A stretch of DNA of 64,000 bases from Gemmatimonadaceae bacterium (GTDB lineage Bacteria > Gemmatimonadota > Gemmatimonadetes > Gemmatimonadales > Gemmatimonadaceae). Below the pieces are notes generated by a model. That model made no database searches, was not told the origin of the DNA, and worked only from the letters and a program-made list of their open reading frames with translations. Both the position numbers and the translations under genes were made by a program. The stretch covers positions 1 to 64,000 of the forward strand of contig JALHNZ010000008.1 of NCBI GenBank assembly GCA_022843265.1, in the 5' to 3' direction. Shown here piece after piece: positions 40,502 through 49,097 of this stretch. How positions within the stretch are numbered: position 1 is the first letter of the stretch; each line of letters begins with the position of its first letter.

Positions 40502-42142
40502 ATGTCGACCCCACACGTGCCCATCCATCGCTCTGGACGCCTCCTGGCGCTCGCCAGCGCAGTCCTGCTGACCGCCTCGACAGTGGCATCGCCAGTCGCC
40601 GCACAGGAGCCGCAGACGCACGCCGAGCGCTCGGGCTTTACCGAGTACACGCCGTACGAGTCGATGATGAAGCACCTGCAGCAGCTACAGGGAATGAGCC
40701 CTGAAGTGCGCATGGGGATCTACGGCAAGAGCTATCAGGGTCGGGAGCTCCCGTACATGGTGTTCTCGCGTCCGGCCGTGAGTGAGCCGTGGGAGGCCTG
40801 GTCGCTGGGACGCCCGGTGGTGGTGCTCAACGCCAACGTACACGGCGGTGAGCGCACGCTTCGCGAGTCGCTCCTGATTCTGATGCGGGAGATGGCCACG
40901 CCGGGCACGGAGGCCAGCGCCTATCTGGACAAGGTGGTCATTGTGGTGGCCCCGCAGATCAATCCCGACGGCTTTTCGGCGTCCCCGAACGGGACGCGTG
41001 GCAATGCCTGGGGCATTGACATGAACCGGGACTGGGTCAAGCGCGAGCAGCCTTCGCTGGCAGCCTACGCCCAGAACGTGATCGGTCGTTGGATGCCCCA
41101 CATGTTTGTGGACGGGCACAACGGGGGCCAGTTTCCGTACCAGCTCACCTACCAGTGTCCGTCGCACGCGGAGCCCGACCAGCGCATCACGGAGCTGTGC
41201 GACAAGGAGATCTTTCCGGCCATTGACCGCCGCCTGGAGGCGGTGGGCATGGACACCTGGTACTACGCGAGCGGTACGCGCACGCGGTGGAACGGTGGTG
41301 GCTCCGACGCCCGTATTGGCCGCAACTTTGGCGGCTTCGCCAACATAGTGGGCATCCTTTTTGAGTCGCCCCCGGGTCAGCCCATGAATGAGGGCGTGAA
41401 GGCGGGCGTTTTGGGCTACAAGGCAGTGGTGGAGTACGCCCGTGACAACTCGGCCAAGCTCATGGACATTGTAAACCGGGCGCGGCGGGAGACGGTGGAG
41501 ATGGGTCAGCGGGCGGAGGGCCAGGTGGTCGTGGAGATGGAGTATCAGCCGCAGCCCTACCCGGTAACGTACGAGATCGGCGTGCGGGAGGGCGGCGTGC
41601 TCAAGCGGGTGAAGGTCACCCACGATTCCATGATGACGCGCCCTGTGGCCACGAAGACCAGACCACGCCCCTACGCGTACATCCTTCCCCGCGACGCGGT
41701 GAATGCGGTGGCCATGCTGCAACGCGCTGGTGTCACGGTGGAGCGTCTGCTGGAGCCGATGCAGACCGATGTGGAGGCGTACGTGATCGAGAGCGTGAGC
41801 TTTGAGCAGGCGTACAACCACGCTGCGGCCGTGCGGCTCAAGTTGGCCGATACGACGCTGAAGCGCACCGAGACCTTCCCGGCGGGGAGTTATGTGATCC
41901 GCACTGGACAGATGATGGGCCGGCTGGCCGCCCATATGCTGGAGCCGGAAACGAATGACAACGTGTTCTACTGGAACACGATGGACGCGTGGATTCCGCT
42001 GTCGAGGCTGATGCCGTCGCGGCCGAGCCGGCCGGACCCGGAGGAGGGATTCCCGGGAGCTCAGGCGGCCAGGCCGCCCCTGGCGCCGGTCTACAAGGTG
42101 ATGCGCCCGCGCGCGATTCCGTCCCGGATTGTGGAGCCCTGA
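40502..42142 (+). CDS. Secreted M14-family zinc carboxypeptidase
   Basis: 546 residues from the ATG at 40502. Signal peptide 1-35 (ends SPVAAQE). M14 residues are present: the zinc pair in ANVHGGER (His114, Glu117), MNRDW (substrate-binding Asn-Arg), FVDGHNGG (third zinc His), and the catalytic Glu in ILFESPPGQ. The following ~200 residues form a C-terminal beta-sandwich (VRPAV-like stretches to PSRIVEP). Exported peptidase for protein scavenging. It stands alone. Confidence 0.9.
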   Translation: MSTPHVPIHRSGRLLALASAVLLTASTVASPVAAQEPQTHAERSGFTEYTPYESMMKHLQQLQGMSPEVRMGIYGKSYQGRELPYMVFSRPAVSEPWEAWSLGRPVVVLNANVHGGERTLRESLLILMREMATPGTEASAYLDKVVIVVAPQINPDGFSASPNGTRGNAWGIDMNRDWVKREQPSLAAYAQNVIGRWMPHMFVDGHNGGQFPYQLTYQCPSHAEPDQRITELCDKEIFPAIDRRLEAVGMDTWYYASGTRTRWNGGGSDARIGRNFGGFANIVGILFESPPGQPMNEGVKAGVLGYKAVVEYARDNSAKLMDIVNRARRETVEMGQRAEGQVVVEMEYQPQPYPVTYEIGVREGGVLKRVKVTHDSMMTRPVATKTRPRPYAYILPRDAVNAVAMLQRAGVTVERLLEPMQTDVEAYVIESVSFEQAYNHAAAVRLKLADTTLKRTETFPAGSYVIRTGQMMGRLAAHMLEPETNDNVFYWNTMDAWIPLSRLMPSRPSRPDPEEGFPGAQAARPPLAPVYKVMRPRAIPSRIVEP

Positions 42143-42189
42143 GGTCGGCGCTGTGCAGCTTCCGAGGAATCCTCGGTAGGTAGCGTCGC

Positions 42190-42246
42190 AATATGGAATC
42201 GATAACTCCATAATGCATGGTAATATGGAGTTAGCATCTCCATATT
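42190..42246 (+). promoter_or_regulatory. Two tandem palindromes upstream of AAA/DUF4143 gene
   Basis: Site 1: AATATGGA (42190-42197) with TCCATAAT (42207-42214). Site 2: AATATGGAG (42222-42230), 7 bp spacer, CTCCATATT (42238-42246), a perfect 9-bp inverted repeat. The ATG is at 42253, only 7 bp beyond, with no clear ribosome site. This arrangement suggests a dimeric operator, or a hairpin controlling translation. Confidence 0.55.
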
Positions 42247-42252
42247 GTCACA

Positions 42253-43400
42253 ATGAGCCACATCAGCCGATTCCTTCCGGTGCCAGCCGGCCATTTCTTT
42301 TTGTTCGGCCCGCGTGGCACCGGAAAAACCACCTGGCTCAGGCATCGGCTGCCGGACGCTCTCGTGATTGACTTGCTGGACCCGCAGACCGTTCGCGGGC
42401 TGACCGCGCGACCGGAACGGCTGGGCGAACTTGTCCGTGGCAATCCCGATCGGGTGGACATTGTAGTTGATGAGGTGCAGCGCGTGCCTGAACTGCTGCA
42501 TGTTGTGCACCGCTTGTTGAATCACCGCGGCCGATTCGTTTTGCGCTCACCGGCTCAAGCGCGCGCAGCTTGAGAAAAGCGGGCGTGAATTTGTTGGGCG
42601 GCCGAGCCGCCGTGCGAGAACTTCATCCGTTCATGGCCGCTGAACTTCAGGATTTCGATCTGGAGCGCAGCCTGAGCGTTGGCATGGTACCGCTCGTCGC
42701 CTCGTCACAGAACCCGCGCGATACGCTCGCCGCCTACGCGTCGCTCTACATCGAACAGGAGGTCAAGAGCGAAGGGCTGGTGCGTCAACTCGGCAGCTTT
42801 GCGCGCTTTCTTGAAGCGATCAGCTTTTCGCACGGCAGCGTGCTGACACTGACGAACGTGGCACGCGATGCGGCGGCAAACCGCAAGACAGTGGAGGGAT
42901 TCGTTGAAGTGCTGGAAGACTTGCTGGTGTCTTTCAAAGTGCCGGTGTTTACAAAACGAGCGCGCCGAGTCACCACGTCACATCCCAAGTTCTACTTCTT
43001 TGACGCCGGCGTCTTTCGCTCGCTGCGTCCACGCGGTCCACTCGATCAGCCGTCAGAGATTGACGGTGCCGCGTTGGAGGGCCTGGTCGCGCAGCATTTG
43101 CGCGCGTGGATTGCGTACGGCAATGAGGATCACCAGCTGTTCTACTGGCGAACGCGAACCGGTCTGGAAGTGGATTTTGTTGTGTACGGCGCCACGCACT
43201 TTGCTGCGATTGAAGTGAAGAACAGCGACCAGGTGCGCCCGGCGGATCTGCGCGGACTTAAGGCATTTGCCGAGGAATACCCCGAGTGCACACCGTGGCT
43301 ACTATATCGCGGCGCGCACCGTCTTGAGATTGATGGTGTGAGGTGTTGGCCGGTGGCACAGTTTCTGGCCGAGTTGGTCCCTGGCGGGTGGCCGGGCTAA
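42253..43400 (+). pseudogene. AAA ATPase with DUF4143, interrupted by a frameshift
   Basis: The 5' part (42253-42573) has Walker A FGPRGTGKTTW and Walker B VDIVVDEVQRVPEL. Just before its stop the other frame resumes the family: ALTGSSARSLRKAGVNLLGG, then ELHPFMAAEL, IEQEVKSEGLVRQL, the DUF4143 core FFDAGVFRSL and VDFVVYGATHFAAIEVK. A one-base loss (or two-base gain) in the TTTT run at 42539-42542 explains the shift. The two halves would form one ~382-residue ATPase. It could be inactive, a sequencing error, or rescued by slippage at the T-run. Family function unknown; it often lies in mobile regions. Confidence 0.85.
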
Positions 43401-44134
43401 TCAGAGGACTCGTGCGCACGAAGGTGATCTGACGGGTTTCCCATCTCCAGGCGCTCGAACAGTGCATGCTCGAAAATCGCGGCCTGAACGCTATTCGTGT
43501 CACCCAGCGCGTCGCTGAGCCGTCCGGCAATGCGGGCGACGAGCTGATTCATGGTGTGCACCTCGGACACGAGTGTGGATACATCCCGCGATTCCCAGTA
43601 GTGCGTTTCGTCGCGCACTATTACGTCGACGCCGAGGGAGATGGCGTGGTCGAGCAAACGTACGAGTGCGGTGTGGCACGCAATGAGGTGCGCGTCGCTG
43701 ACCGTGGAAGCGTACTGGGTTTTGCAGCTGCAGTGCCAGTACCAGTCCACCGGCGCTCCGCCCGCCGATCGACGGCGCAGTAAGCCAAACGTGGCCGTCT
43801 CACACCCTTTTCCAGGCTGCACGAGGAATCCCAGCGCTGAGGAGCAATCCCCGTCGAGTGGCGCATTGTCCGCATCGTCCGCATCGAACGGAGTGGCGAC
43901 GATCTGAGCCCACTGGCGCAGCGCGGCGCGTAGCCCAGCGTGCTCACGTTCGCCGCCGCGATCGCCGTCGAGGTCAGTCAACATCGGTGAGACATCAGCG
44001 AACGGCAGCGATCGCGCAAACGCTTGAAGCGCTGTGAGCGATGCGATCACCGACGCGCGTGTCGTTGACGCGGGGAGGCGAAGTTCGAAGTTGAGATGAA
44101 GTCCGATAAGTCCCACCTGTGAGTGATGTCTCAC
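43397..44134 (-). CDS. Conserved hypothetical protein
   Basis: 245 residues, overlapping the ATPase end by 4 bp in convergent orientation. It starts with GLHLNFELRLPASTTRASVI and contains GFLVQPGKGCETATFGLLRR, the Cys-rich YWHCSCKTQYASTVSDAHLI, and DETHYWESRDVSTLVSEVHTM. This is a family of uncharacterised cytosolic proteins. The Cys/His pattern HCSCK...CH suggests a metal site. Confidence 0.65.
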   Translation of the reverse strand: MRHHSQVGLIGLHLNFELRLPASTTRASVIASLTALQAFARSLPFADVSPMLTDLDGDRGGEREHAGLRAALRQWAQIVATPFDADDADNAPLDGDCSSALGFLVQPGKGCETATFGLLRRRSAGGAPVDWYWHCSCKTQYASTVSDAHLIACHTALVRLLDHAISLGVDVIVRDETHYWESRDVSTLVSEVHTMNQLVARIAGRLSDALGDTNSVQAAIFEHALFERLEMGNPSDHLRAHESSD

Positions 44135-44185
44135 AGTATCCGGTCATGGCATAACGTGCGGTACCAAAACCTCGCCGAACGAATC

Positions 44186-45097
44186 TTACCGCTTCACCAG
44201 CGTTCCTCGATACGCATTGATCGCGTCCACTGTGAGCTTCGTACGCAGCTCCGCCACTTTGCGACCGATGTCCTGCAGCCACTCGAGCGACTCGAACTTC
44301 ACACCGTTGATCTCCGCTTCGCCGGCCTTGACGCGTTGCGGATAGCGGAGCGACACAGGGTCCACGAGCGACATGGTCGCGTCGATCGCGAGTTCTTCAT
44401 GCAGGCCACTGCTTCCGGTGCTTGCGCCAATGCGAATCTGTTCGGGGATCTTGAGTTCATTCTGAATGAACGGCTGCACGTGTGTGACGTGGTTGTAATA
44501 CTCGGCAACGTGTTTGAACACGACGCCTGCGGTGTCGCCTGCGTACAGTGCGGTGAGCGAATCCGCAGCGAAGCGCATGCCGGCCGTGTTTCCGCCGCTG
44601 TCGCCGAGGTAGTAGATCTCCTTGAAGCCCATGCTGCGCAGGAAGTTGCCAATGTCGAAAAGCAGCGCGCGATACGTGGCCTGCGAAATCATGGGGCCCG
44701 CACGACCGGGCGTGATGTTGGAGCCCACGTTGCCAGGCTCGAGTGTCACGAGCGGCGCGACGAGTGTGTTGCCCAATCGACGCGCAATCATCTCGCCGTG
44801 CAGTCGGTTGTTGATGTTGTGCTTGTCGAGCACGAGGTTCGCGCTGTTGTCCTCCACGCCACCCGTGAGCACAAGCACCGTTGTGTAGCCGTCCCGGATC
44901 ATGTCGCGCAGCTCGGGCTGCGTGAGCTGCTCAATCCACACGGTGTTGACGCCCTCAATGGTGCGCGGGGCATTCGCGGGGCGACGCGGTGGTTGCTGTG
45001 CGGCGGCGCCGGTTGGCGGCTGCTGCGCGGCGGCGCTTGCGGGAGCGGTGGCGAGTGCGGCGACGAGAGCCGTGAGCAGGTATTGAGTACGAAGCAT
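44186..45097 (-). CDS. Secreted creatininase-family protein with altered active site
   Basis: 303 residues. Signal peptide MLRTQYLLTALVAALATAPA, then a Gln/Pro-rich linker. The creatinine amidohydrolase-like domain has VWIEQLTQPELRDMIRDGYT, TVLVLTGGVEDNSANLVLDKH, RRLGNTLVAPLV, and YYLGDSGGNTAGMR. Canonical creatininases have E-x-HGPHLP and NGHGGN metal-binding motifs; here they read VEDNSANL and GDSGGN, so the usual His ligands are lost. It belongs to a secreted subgroup whose activity is unknown. Signal region and upstream sequence are shared with 35345-35887. Confidence 0.75.
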   Translation of the reverse strand: MLRTQYLLTALVAALATAPASAAAQQPPTGAAAQQPPRRPANAPRTIEGVNTVWIEQLTQPELRDMIRDGYTTVLVLTGGVEDNSANLVLDKHNINNRLHGEMIARRLGNTLVAPLVTLEPGNVGSNITPGRAGPMISQATYRALLFDIGNFLRSMGFKEIYYLGDSGGNTAGMRFAADSLTALYAGDTAGVVFKHVAEYYNHVTHVQPFIQNELKIPEQIRIGASTGSSGLHEELAIDATMSLVDPVSLRYPQRVKAGEAEINGVKFESLEWLQDIGRKVAELRTKLTVDAINAYRGTLVKR

Positions 45098-45406
45098 GGC
45101 TGAGTTCCCGTGGCGAGAGTGAAGTCGAATCTATCGAACTCGCGATTCAGCTGACGAGGCAACGCCAGTTGCTTGACCCGAGTCGCGGGCGGCTTCTCCG
45201 CTGAACAAGCGCTGGGAGTTCATGTGCGTCTCCACGCCGTGCAGCAAACCACTCAGCACCACTTTGGCGTGCGATTCGAGGCATCACGCCAACCACCGGT
45301 CTGGCGCCTGTGCAGCCAGCCGGTTTGTGTTCAGAGACGCAACGCGCACCCTGTTGCCTTCAATCGAGCCGCAGTCCATCGACTACCCGCACGGCACCTT
45401 CAAACA
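45098..45406. other. Gene-free stretch
   Basis: Intergenic region between divergent genes. The first bases upstream of the creatininase-like start are shared with 35888-35900. The plus-strand frame is open through here into the DUF427 gene, but the codon content differs from that of the conserved domain. No operator, repeat or RNA recognised. Confidence 0.4.
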
Positions 45407-45949
45407 ATGAGCATCGATCCCCGCTCGCTCTGGGACTACGTGGGTGACGAGCATCCGGCCTTCGCGCAGAAGGCCGGGCCCGGTCAGGAATCGGTGTGGG
45501 ATTATCCTCGACCGCCGCGGCTCGAGCGCGACTCGCGCGAGATCGTGGTGAAGGTCGGTAACGTGGAGATCGTGCGCACCACGCGCGCCCTGCGCATGCT
45601 CGAAACCGCCAGTCCGCCCACCTTCTACCTTCCGTTTGCCGACGCGTTACCGGAGGTGCTCGTTCCGACGGCCGGCACCGGTCGCTCGCACTGCGAGTGG
45701 AAGGGCGCGGCCAAGTACTGGTCGCTGGTGGTGGGTGATACGCGCCTGGACGCCGTGGCCTGGTCGTACCCCGAGCCGAACGCGCCGTATGCGGCGTTGC
45801 GCGGTCATTTCTCGTTGTATCCGGGGCGCGTGGCCTGCTTCGTGGACGGGGAGCGCGTGCAGCCGCAGGAAGGTGGGTTCTACGGTGGCTGGGTGACGCG
45901 CGAGATCGTGGGGCCGTGGAAGGGCGGGCCGGGTACGGGCGGCTGGTAG
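45407..45949 (+). CDS. DUF427 domain protein
   Basis: 180 residues from the ATG at 45407. A short N-terminal extension (DPRSLWDYVGDEHPAF) is followed by the DUF427 fold: REIVVKVGNVEIVRTTRALR, PPTFYLPFADALPEVL, SHCEWKGAAKYWSLVVGDT, VAWSYPEPNAPY, and HFSLYPGRVACFVDGERV. DUF427 proteins adopt a small beta-barrel fold; no reaction has been assigned to this form. Cytosolic, stand-alone. Confidence 0.9.
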   Translation: MSIDPRSLWDYVGDEHPAFAQKAGPGQESVWDYPRPPRLERDSREIVVKVGNVEIVRTTRALRMLETASPPTFYLPFADALPEVLVPTAGTGRSHCEWKGAAKYWSLVVGDTRLDAVAWSYPEPNAPYAALRGHFSLYPGRVACFVDGERVQPQEGGFYGGWVTREIVGPWKGGPGTGGW

Positions 45950-46025
45950 GGCAATCCGCCCGTTTTCTTCCGTTTGCCAGCGTGGCAATCGAAGAGCAGA
46001 CCAGCATTCAAAATGGAGGCGCTGC

Positions 46026-46421
46026 GTGAATCAAAACCAAATCAGACAGGGCTTCATCCTCGCCGCTCTCTCGAACATCTGCGGCGTGCTTCTCTTTTCG
46101 CGAGGATTCACCAACGCCGCGATCAACACGGCTGACCCGGTCGTGATGTCGAACTTTGGTCTGCTCATGATCACGGTGTGGGGACTGGCATACTGGGGCG
46201 CCGCGAAGATTGACGCGAACATCAAGTGGCTGGCCGCAGCGTTTGCACTCGAGAAGCTGGTCTACGTGGTCGTCTGGATCCGTTGGCTTTCGAACAACAG
46301 TCTCGCGCAGCTGTACAGTGAGGACCTGTTTGCTGGCGTCTTTTACAGTGTTTATGGCGCAAACGATTTGATGTTTATGCTGTTCTTCGCATACGTCGCC
46401 GTCCGGGCAGCTCCGCGGTAG
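46026..46421 (+). CDS. Small four-helix membrane protein
   Basis: 131 residues from a GTG at 46026 with GGAGG 8 bp upstream (46014-46018). Four hydrophobic segments (FILAALSNICGVLLFSRGF, FGLLMITVWGLAYWGAAKI, WLAAAFALEKLVYVVVWIRW, YGANDLMFMLFFAYVAVRAA). No catalytic motif. An inner-membrane protein of unknown function. Confidence 0.7.
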   Translation: MNQNQIRQGFILAALSNICGVLLFSRGFTNAAINTADPVVMSNFGLLMITVWGLAYWGAAKIDANIKWLAAAFALEKLVYVVVWIRWLSNNSLAQLYSEDLFAGVFYSVYGANDLMFMLFFAYVAVRAAPR

Positions 46422-46582
46422 CGTGTTGCCCGCAATGAAGGACAGCAGCTCGCGCAAGCTTGACGTGGGAATAGGATGAGATCTGGTTGCCGGAGGTCGC
46501 GTGCAGCGCTGCCGAAACCTTCGGCCGAGAGGCGCGTAGGTGTGTGACGCGAACGCACTGCGCTCCACTTGCTCCGCTTCCG

Positions 46583-48910
46583 ATGAAGACTCCGCCGCAC
46601 ATGGTGCGTTGCTCGATTCTCCTCGCCCTGGTTGCGCTCACCGCCACGTCATCACGTGCGCAGCAGTTTCACTTTCCTGCGGCCGCAGTCAGTGACTCTG
46701 TTGCCCTCGCTGCTGCCGTCCCGCAGCTCGCAGGCGCGTTACTTGCGACACGCACGAGCACTGATTCGTTGCGACACCTCAGCGATCGTGTGCGCCTTCT
46801 ACTGGCGACCGGCGACGTGAATTCGGCCCTCGCAACCATCGCCGCCATTCGCCGCCGCGCCGACGCTTCTGCCATACAGCGCGACCCAGCGCTCACTGCG
46901 CTTGAGATACACGCCCGCGCCCTTCGCACCGTCGCGGTATCTCGCCGACCATTCCGAGATGCATATGCCGAGTCTTTTCGCCTTGCGTTGAACGGACTCA
47001 GCGATCGCGTGGCCTTCGAGGTGAGTTGGTATCTCGACACGCCGCCATTCATTTTCGAGCGCAATCTGCGCAATGCGCTCGCTCGAGCGGCGTCTGGTGA
47101 CTCGATCTCGCTCGCTGACGCGACAGCACTGGTTCGCAACTTTGTCATGCAGCGCGCAATGCACGGGGCGCACGAGTTCCTGCCGGCGCTGTTGGCTGCA
47201 GACGTGTCACGCAGATATGCGATCGATAGCAGCATCACGCTTCGTACGCGCGACGGAGCGACGCTCTCGGCGGTCGTCGTGCGTCCGCGCAATGCCACGG
47301 CGCCATTGCCCTCGGCGCTCAACTTCACCATTTACACAGATCTGCAGAATCACCTGCAAGTTGCGCGCACTGCGGCCTCGCACGGCTACGTCGGCATCGT
47401 GGCCGATGCGCGAGGCAAGCGCCTGAGCCGCGATTCAATCCGTCCGTACGAGACCGAAGCCAGTGACACGCACGCTGTACTCGACTGGATCACTGCACAA
47501 ACGTGGAGCGACGGGCGCGTCGGAATGTTTGGCGGAAGCTACGAGGGTTTCGCTGCGTGGGCGGCCACCAAGCGAAAGCACCCAGCGCTGCGCACCATCG
47601 CCACGTACGTAAGTGCGATACCCGGGCAAGGCCTGCCGATGGAGAACAACGTGTTTCTCAATGCCAACTACGCGTGGCCGTTTTACGTGTCAAGTTCGCG
47701 CACGCTTGATACGGACACCTACAACGACCGCGCCCGGTGGCAGGCGCTCCCTGAGCAATGGTTCAGCAGCGGACGTCCGCTCCGTGATATTGACGCGATT
47801 GACGGCACGAAGAATCCGTGGCTGCAAAAGTGGCTTGATCACCCAACGTATGACGACTACTGGCAGCAGATGGTGCCGTACGACAAGGAGTTCGCGCACA
47901 TCGACATTCCTGTGCTGTCTATCACCGGCTACTTTGACGACGGACAAATCTCGGCGATCCACTACGCTAAAGAGCATTTGCGTCACCGGCCTGATGCGGA
48001 GCACTATTTCGTGATTGGTCCGTACGATCACTTTGGGGCAGCCGCTGCATTCAAGCCTGCCAATGTGCGTGGTTACACCATCGATCCTGTCGCACAGTTT
48101 GACGGATCGGCGCTCACGTTTGAATGGTTTGACCACGTCTTTCATGGCGCTCCACGTCCTTCGCTGCTGCGAGACCGGGTGAACCATCAGGTGATGGGCG
48201 CCAACGTGTGGCGACATGCGCCAAATTTTGAAGCGCTGAACGCGCAGCCGTTACAACTCTTCTTCACCGACAGGCATGTTGGTGCACATTTCGCGTTGCA
48301 ACGGAACGTGCCTGCGCGGGTTGACGCCCAATCAGCGACCAATGTGCTCGAGCGTCGCGCAGACCTGGCGGATCGCACCACGCAACATGCGGGGTACTAT
48401 CCGAGCACCATCGTGGGACGCGAGCTGGAGTTCGGCGGCGCGCTCACCTTCATCACAGAACCGTTCGACACACCGCACGAGCTGAGCGGAACGATCTCCG
48501 GCGTATTGCGCGCGGCGATCAACAAGCGCGATTTCGATTTCAGTGTGGCGTTGTACGAGCTGATGCCTGATGGGCAACTCTTTCACCTTACATACTTTCT
48601 CGGTCGGGCAAGTCATGCGAAGAGCATGAGTGCGCGACAGCTTCTGACGCCGAATGAAGTGACCGATATACCGTTCGAGCGATCACGAATGACAAGTCGG
48701 CGTGTGCAAGCCGGCAGTCGCTTGCTGGTGGTGGTCGACATCAACAAAGACGCCATGCATCAGGTGAACCACGGCACCGGCGGCGACGTAAGCCGTGAAT
48801 CCGCTTTAGACGCGGGCGAGCCGTTAGTACTACGACTGGTTCCCGGAAGTGTGATCAACCTCCCGATTCGACCCGCAGGCACCGGGAATCCATCATCCGC
48901 GATGCATTGA
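46583..48910 (+). CDS. Secreted CocE/NonD (S15-type) hydrolase
   Basis: 775 residues from the ATG at 46583, with a signal peptide ending SSRAQQ. An alpha-helical N-terminal region (~30-180) precedes the alpha/beta-hydrolase. The nucleophile lies in GMFGGSYEGFAAWA; the acid is probably in SITGYFDDGQIS; His lies in VIGPYDHFG. An S15-like C-terminal jelly roll follows (DFDFSVALYELMPDGQ ... RRVQAGSRLLVVVDINK ending GSVINLPI). This is the X-Pro dipeptidyl-peptidase / cocaine-esterase fold, so it cleaves small amides or esters. No closer substrate call is possible. Confidence 0.85.
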   Translation: MKTPPHMVRCSILLALVALTATSSRAQQFHFPAAAVSDSVALAAAVPQLAGALLATRTSTDSLRHLSDRVRLLLATGDVNSALATIAAIRRRADASAIQRDPALTALEIHARALRTVAVSRRPFRDAYAESFRLALNGLSDRVAFEVSWYLDTPPFIFERNLRNALARAASGDSISLADATALVRNFVMQRAMHGAHEFLPALLAADVSRRYAIDSSITLRTRDGATLSAVVVRPRNATAPLPSALNFTIYTDLQNHLQVARTAASHGYVGIVADARGKRLSRDSIRPYETEASDTHAVLDWITAQTWSDGRVGMFGGSYEGFAAWAATKRKHPALRTIATYVSAIPGQGLPMENNVFLNANYAWPFYVSSSRTLDTDTYNDRARWQALPEQWFSSGRPLRDIDAIDGTKNPWLQKWLDHPTYDDYWQQMVPYDKEFAHIDIPVLSITGYFDDGQISAIHYAKEHLRHRPDAEHYFVIGPYDHFGAAAAFKPANVRGYTIDPVAQFDGSALTFEWFDHVFHGAPRPSLLRDRVNHQVMGANVWRHAPNFEALNAQPLQLFFTDRHVGAHFALQRNVPARVDAQSATNVLERRADLADRTTQHAGYYPSTIVGRELEFGGALTFITEPFDTPHELSGTISGVLRAAINKRDFDFSVALYELMPDGQLFHLTYFLGRASHAKSMSARQLLTPNEVTDIPFERSRMTSRRVQAGSRLLVVVDINKDAMHQVNHGTGGDVSRESALDAGEPLVLRLVPGSVINLPIRPAGTGNPSSAMH

Positions 48911-48922
48911 TCACGTCGGGCT

Positions 48923-49080
48923 GTGAGCCGGCGTGCCTCGCCGTTCTTTGGCGACTGGCGAATCGTGCAGATGGAACTGTGCGGCGCTGACCACCTCGAT
49001 CTTGTGGTCCAAGCGAATATCACGTTTGACTCGGATCGGCTCGGATCGTTTCAGGCTGGGGCCCGCCCGGCAACCAGGGT
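48923..49080 (+). pseudogene. Truncated copy of the small gene at 38992-39357
   Basis: The first ~45 codons match (SPFFGDWRIVQMELCGADHL, DLVVQANITFDSDRLGSFQ), about 80% identical at nucleotide level to 39001-39120 by eye. After GSFQ the sequence becomes unrelated and GCCTAAC occurs at ~49096. The two-thirds of the gene beyond that are missing. Confidence 0.7.
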
Positions 49081-49097
49081 CGAGTGCGCGGTGATGC

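Noticed and set aside
40685..42211. 508-codon minus-strand frame opposite the M14 gene
   Set aside because: The plus strand has full catalytic motifs; the antisense product is His/Arg-rich without any recognisable fold.
46440..46470. AAGCTTGACG near 46462 as a third copy of the 140-bp element
   Set aside because: Only ten bases match; the other end (CTCGTTAG) is absent.
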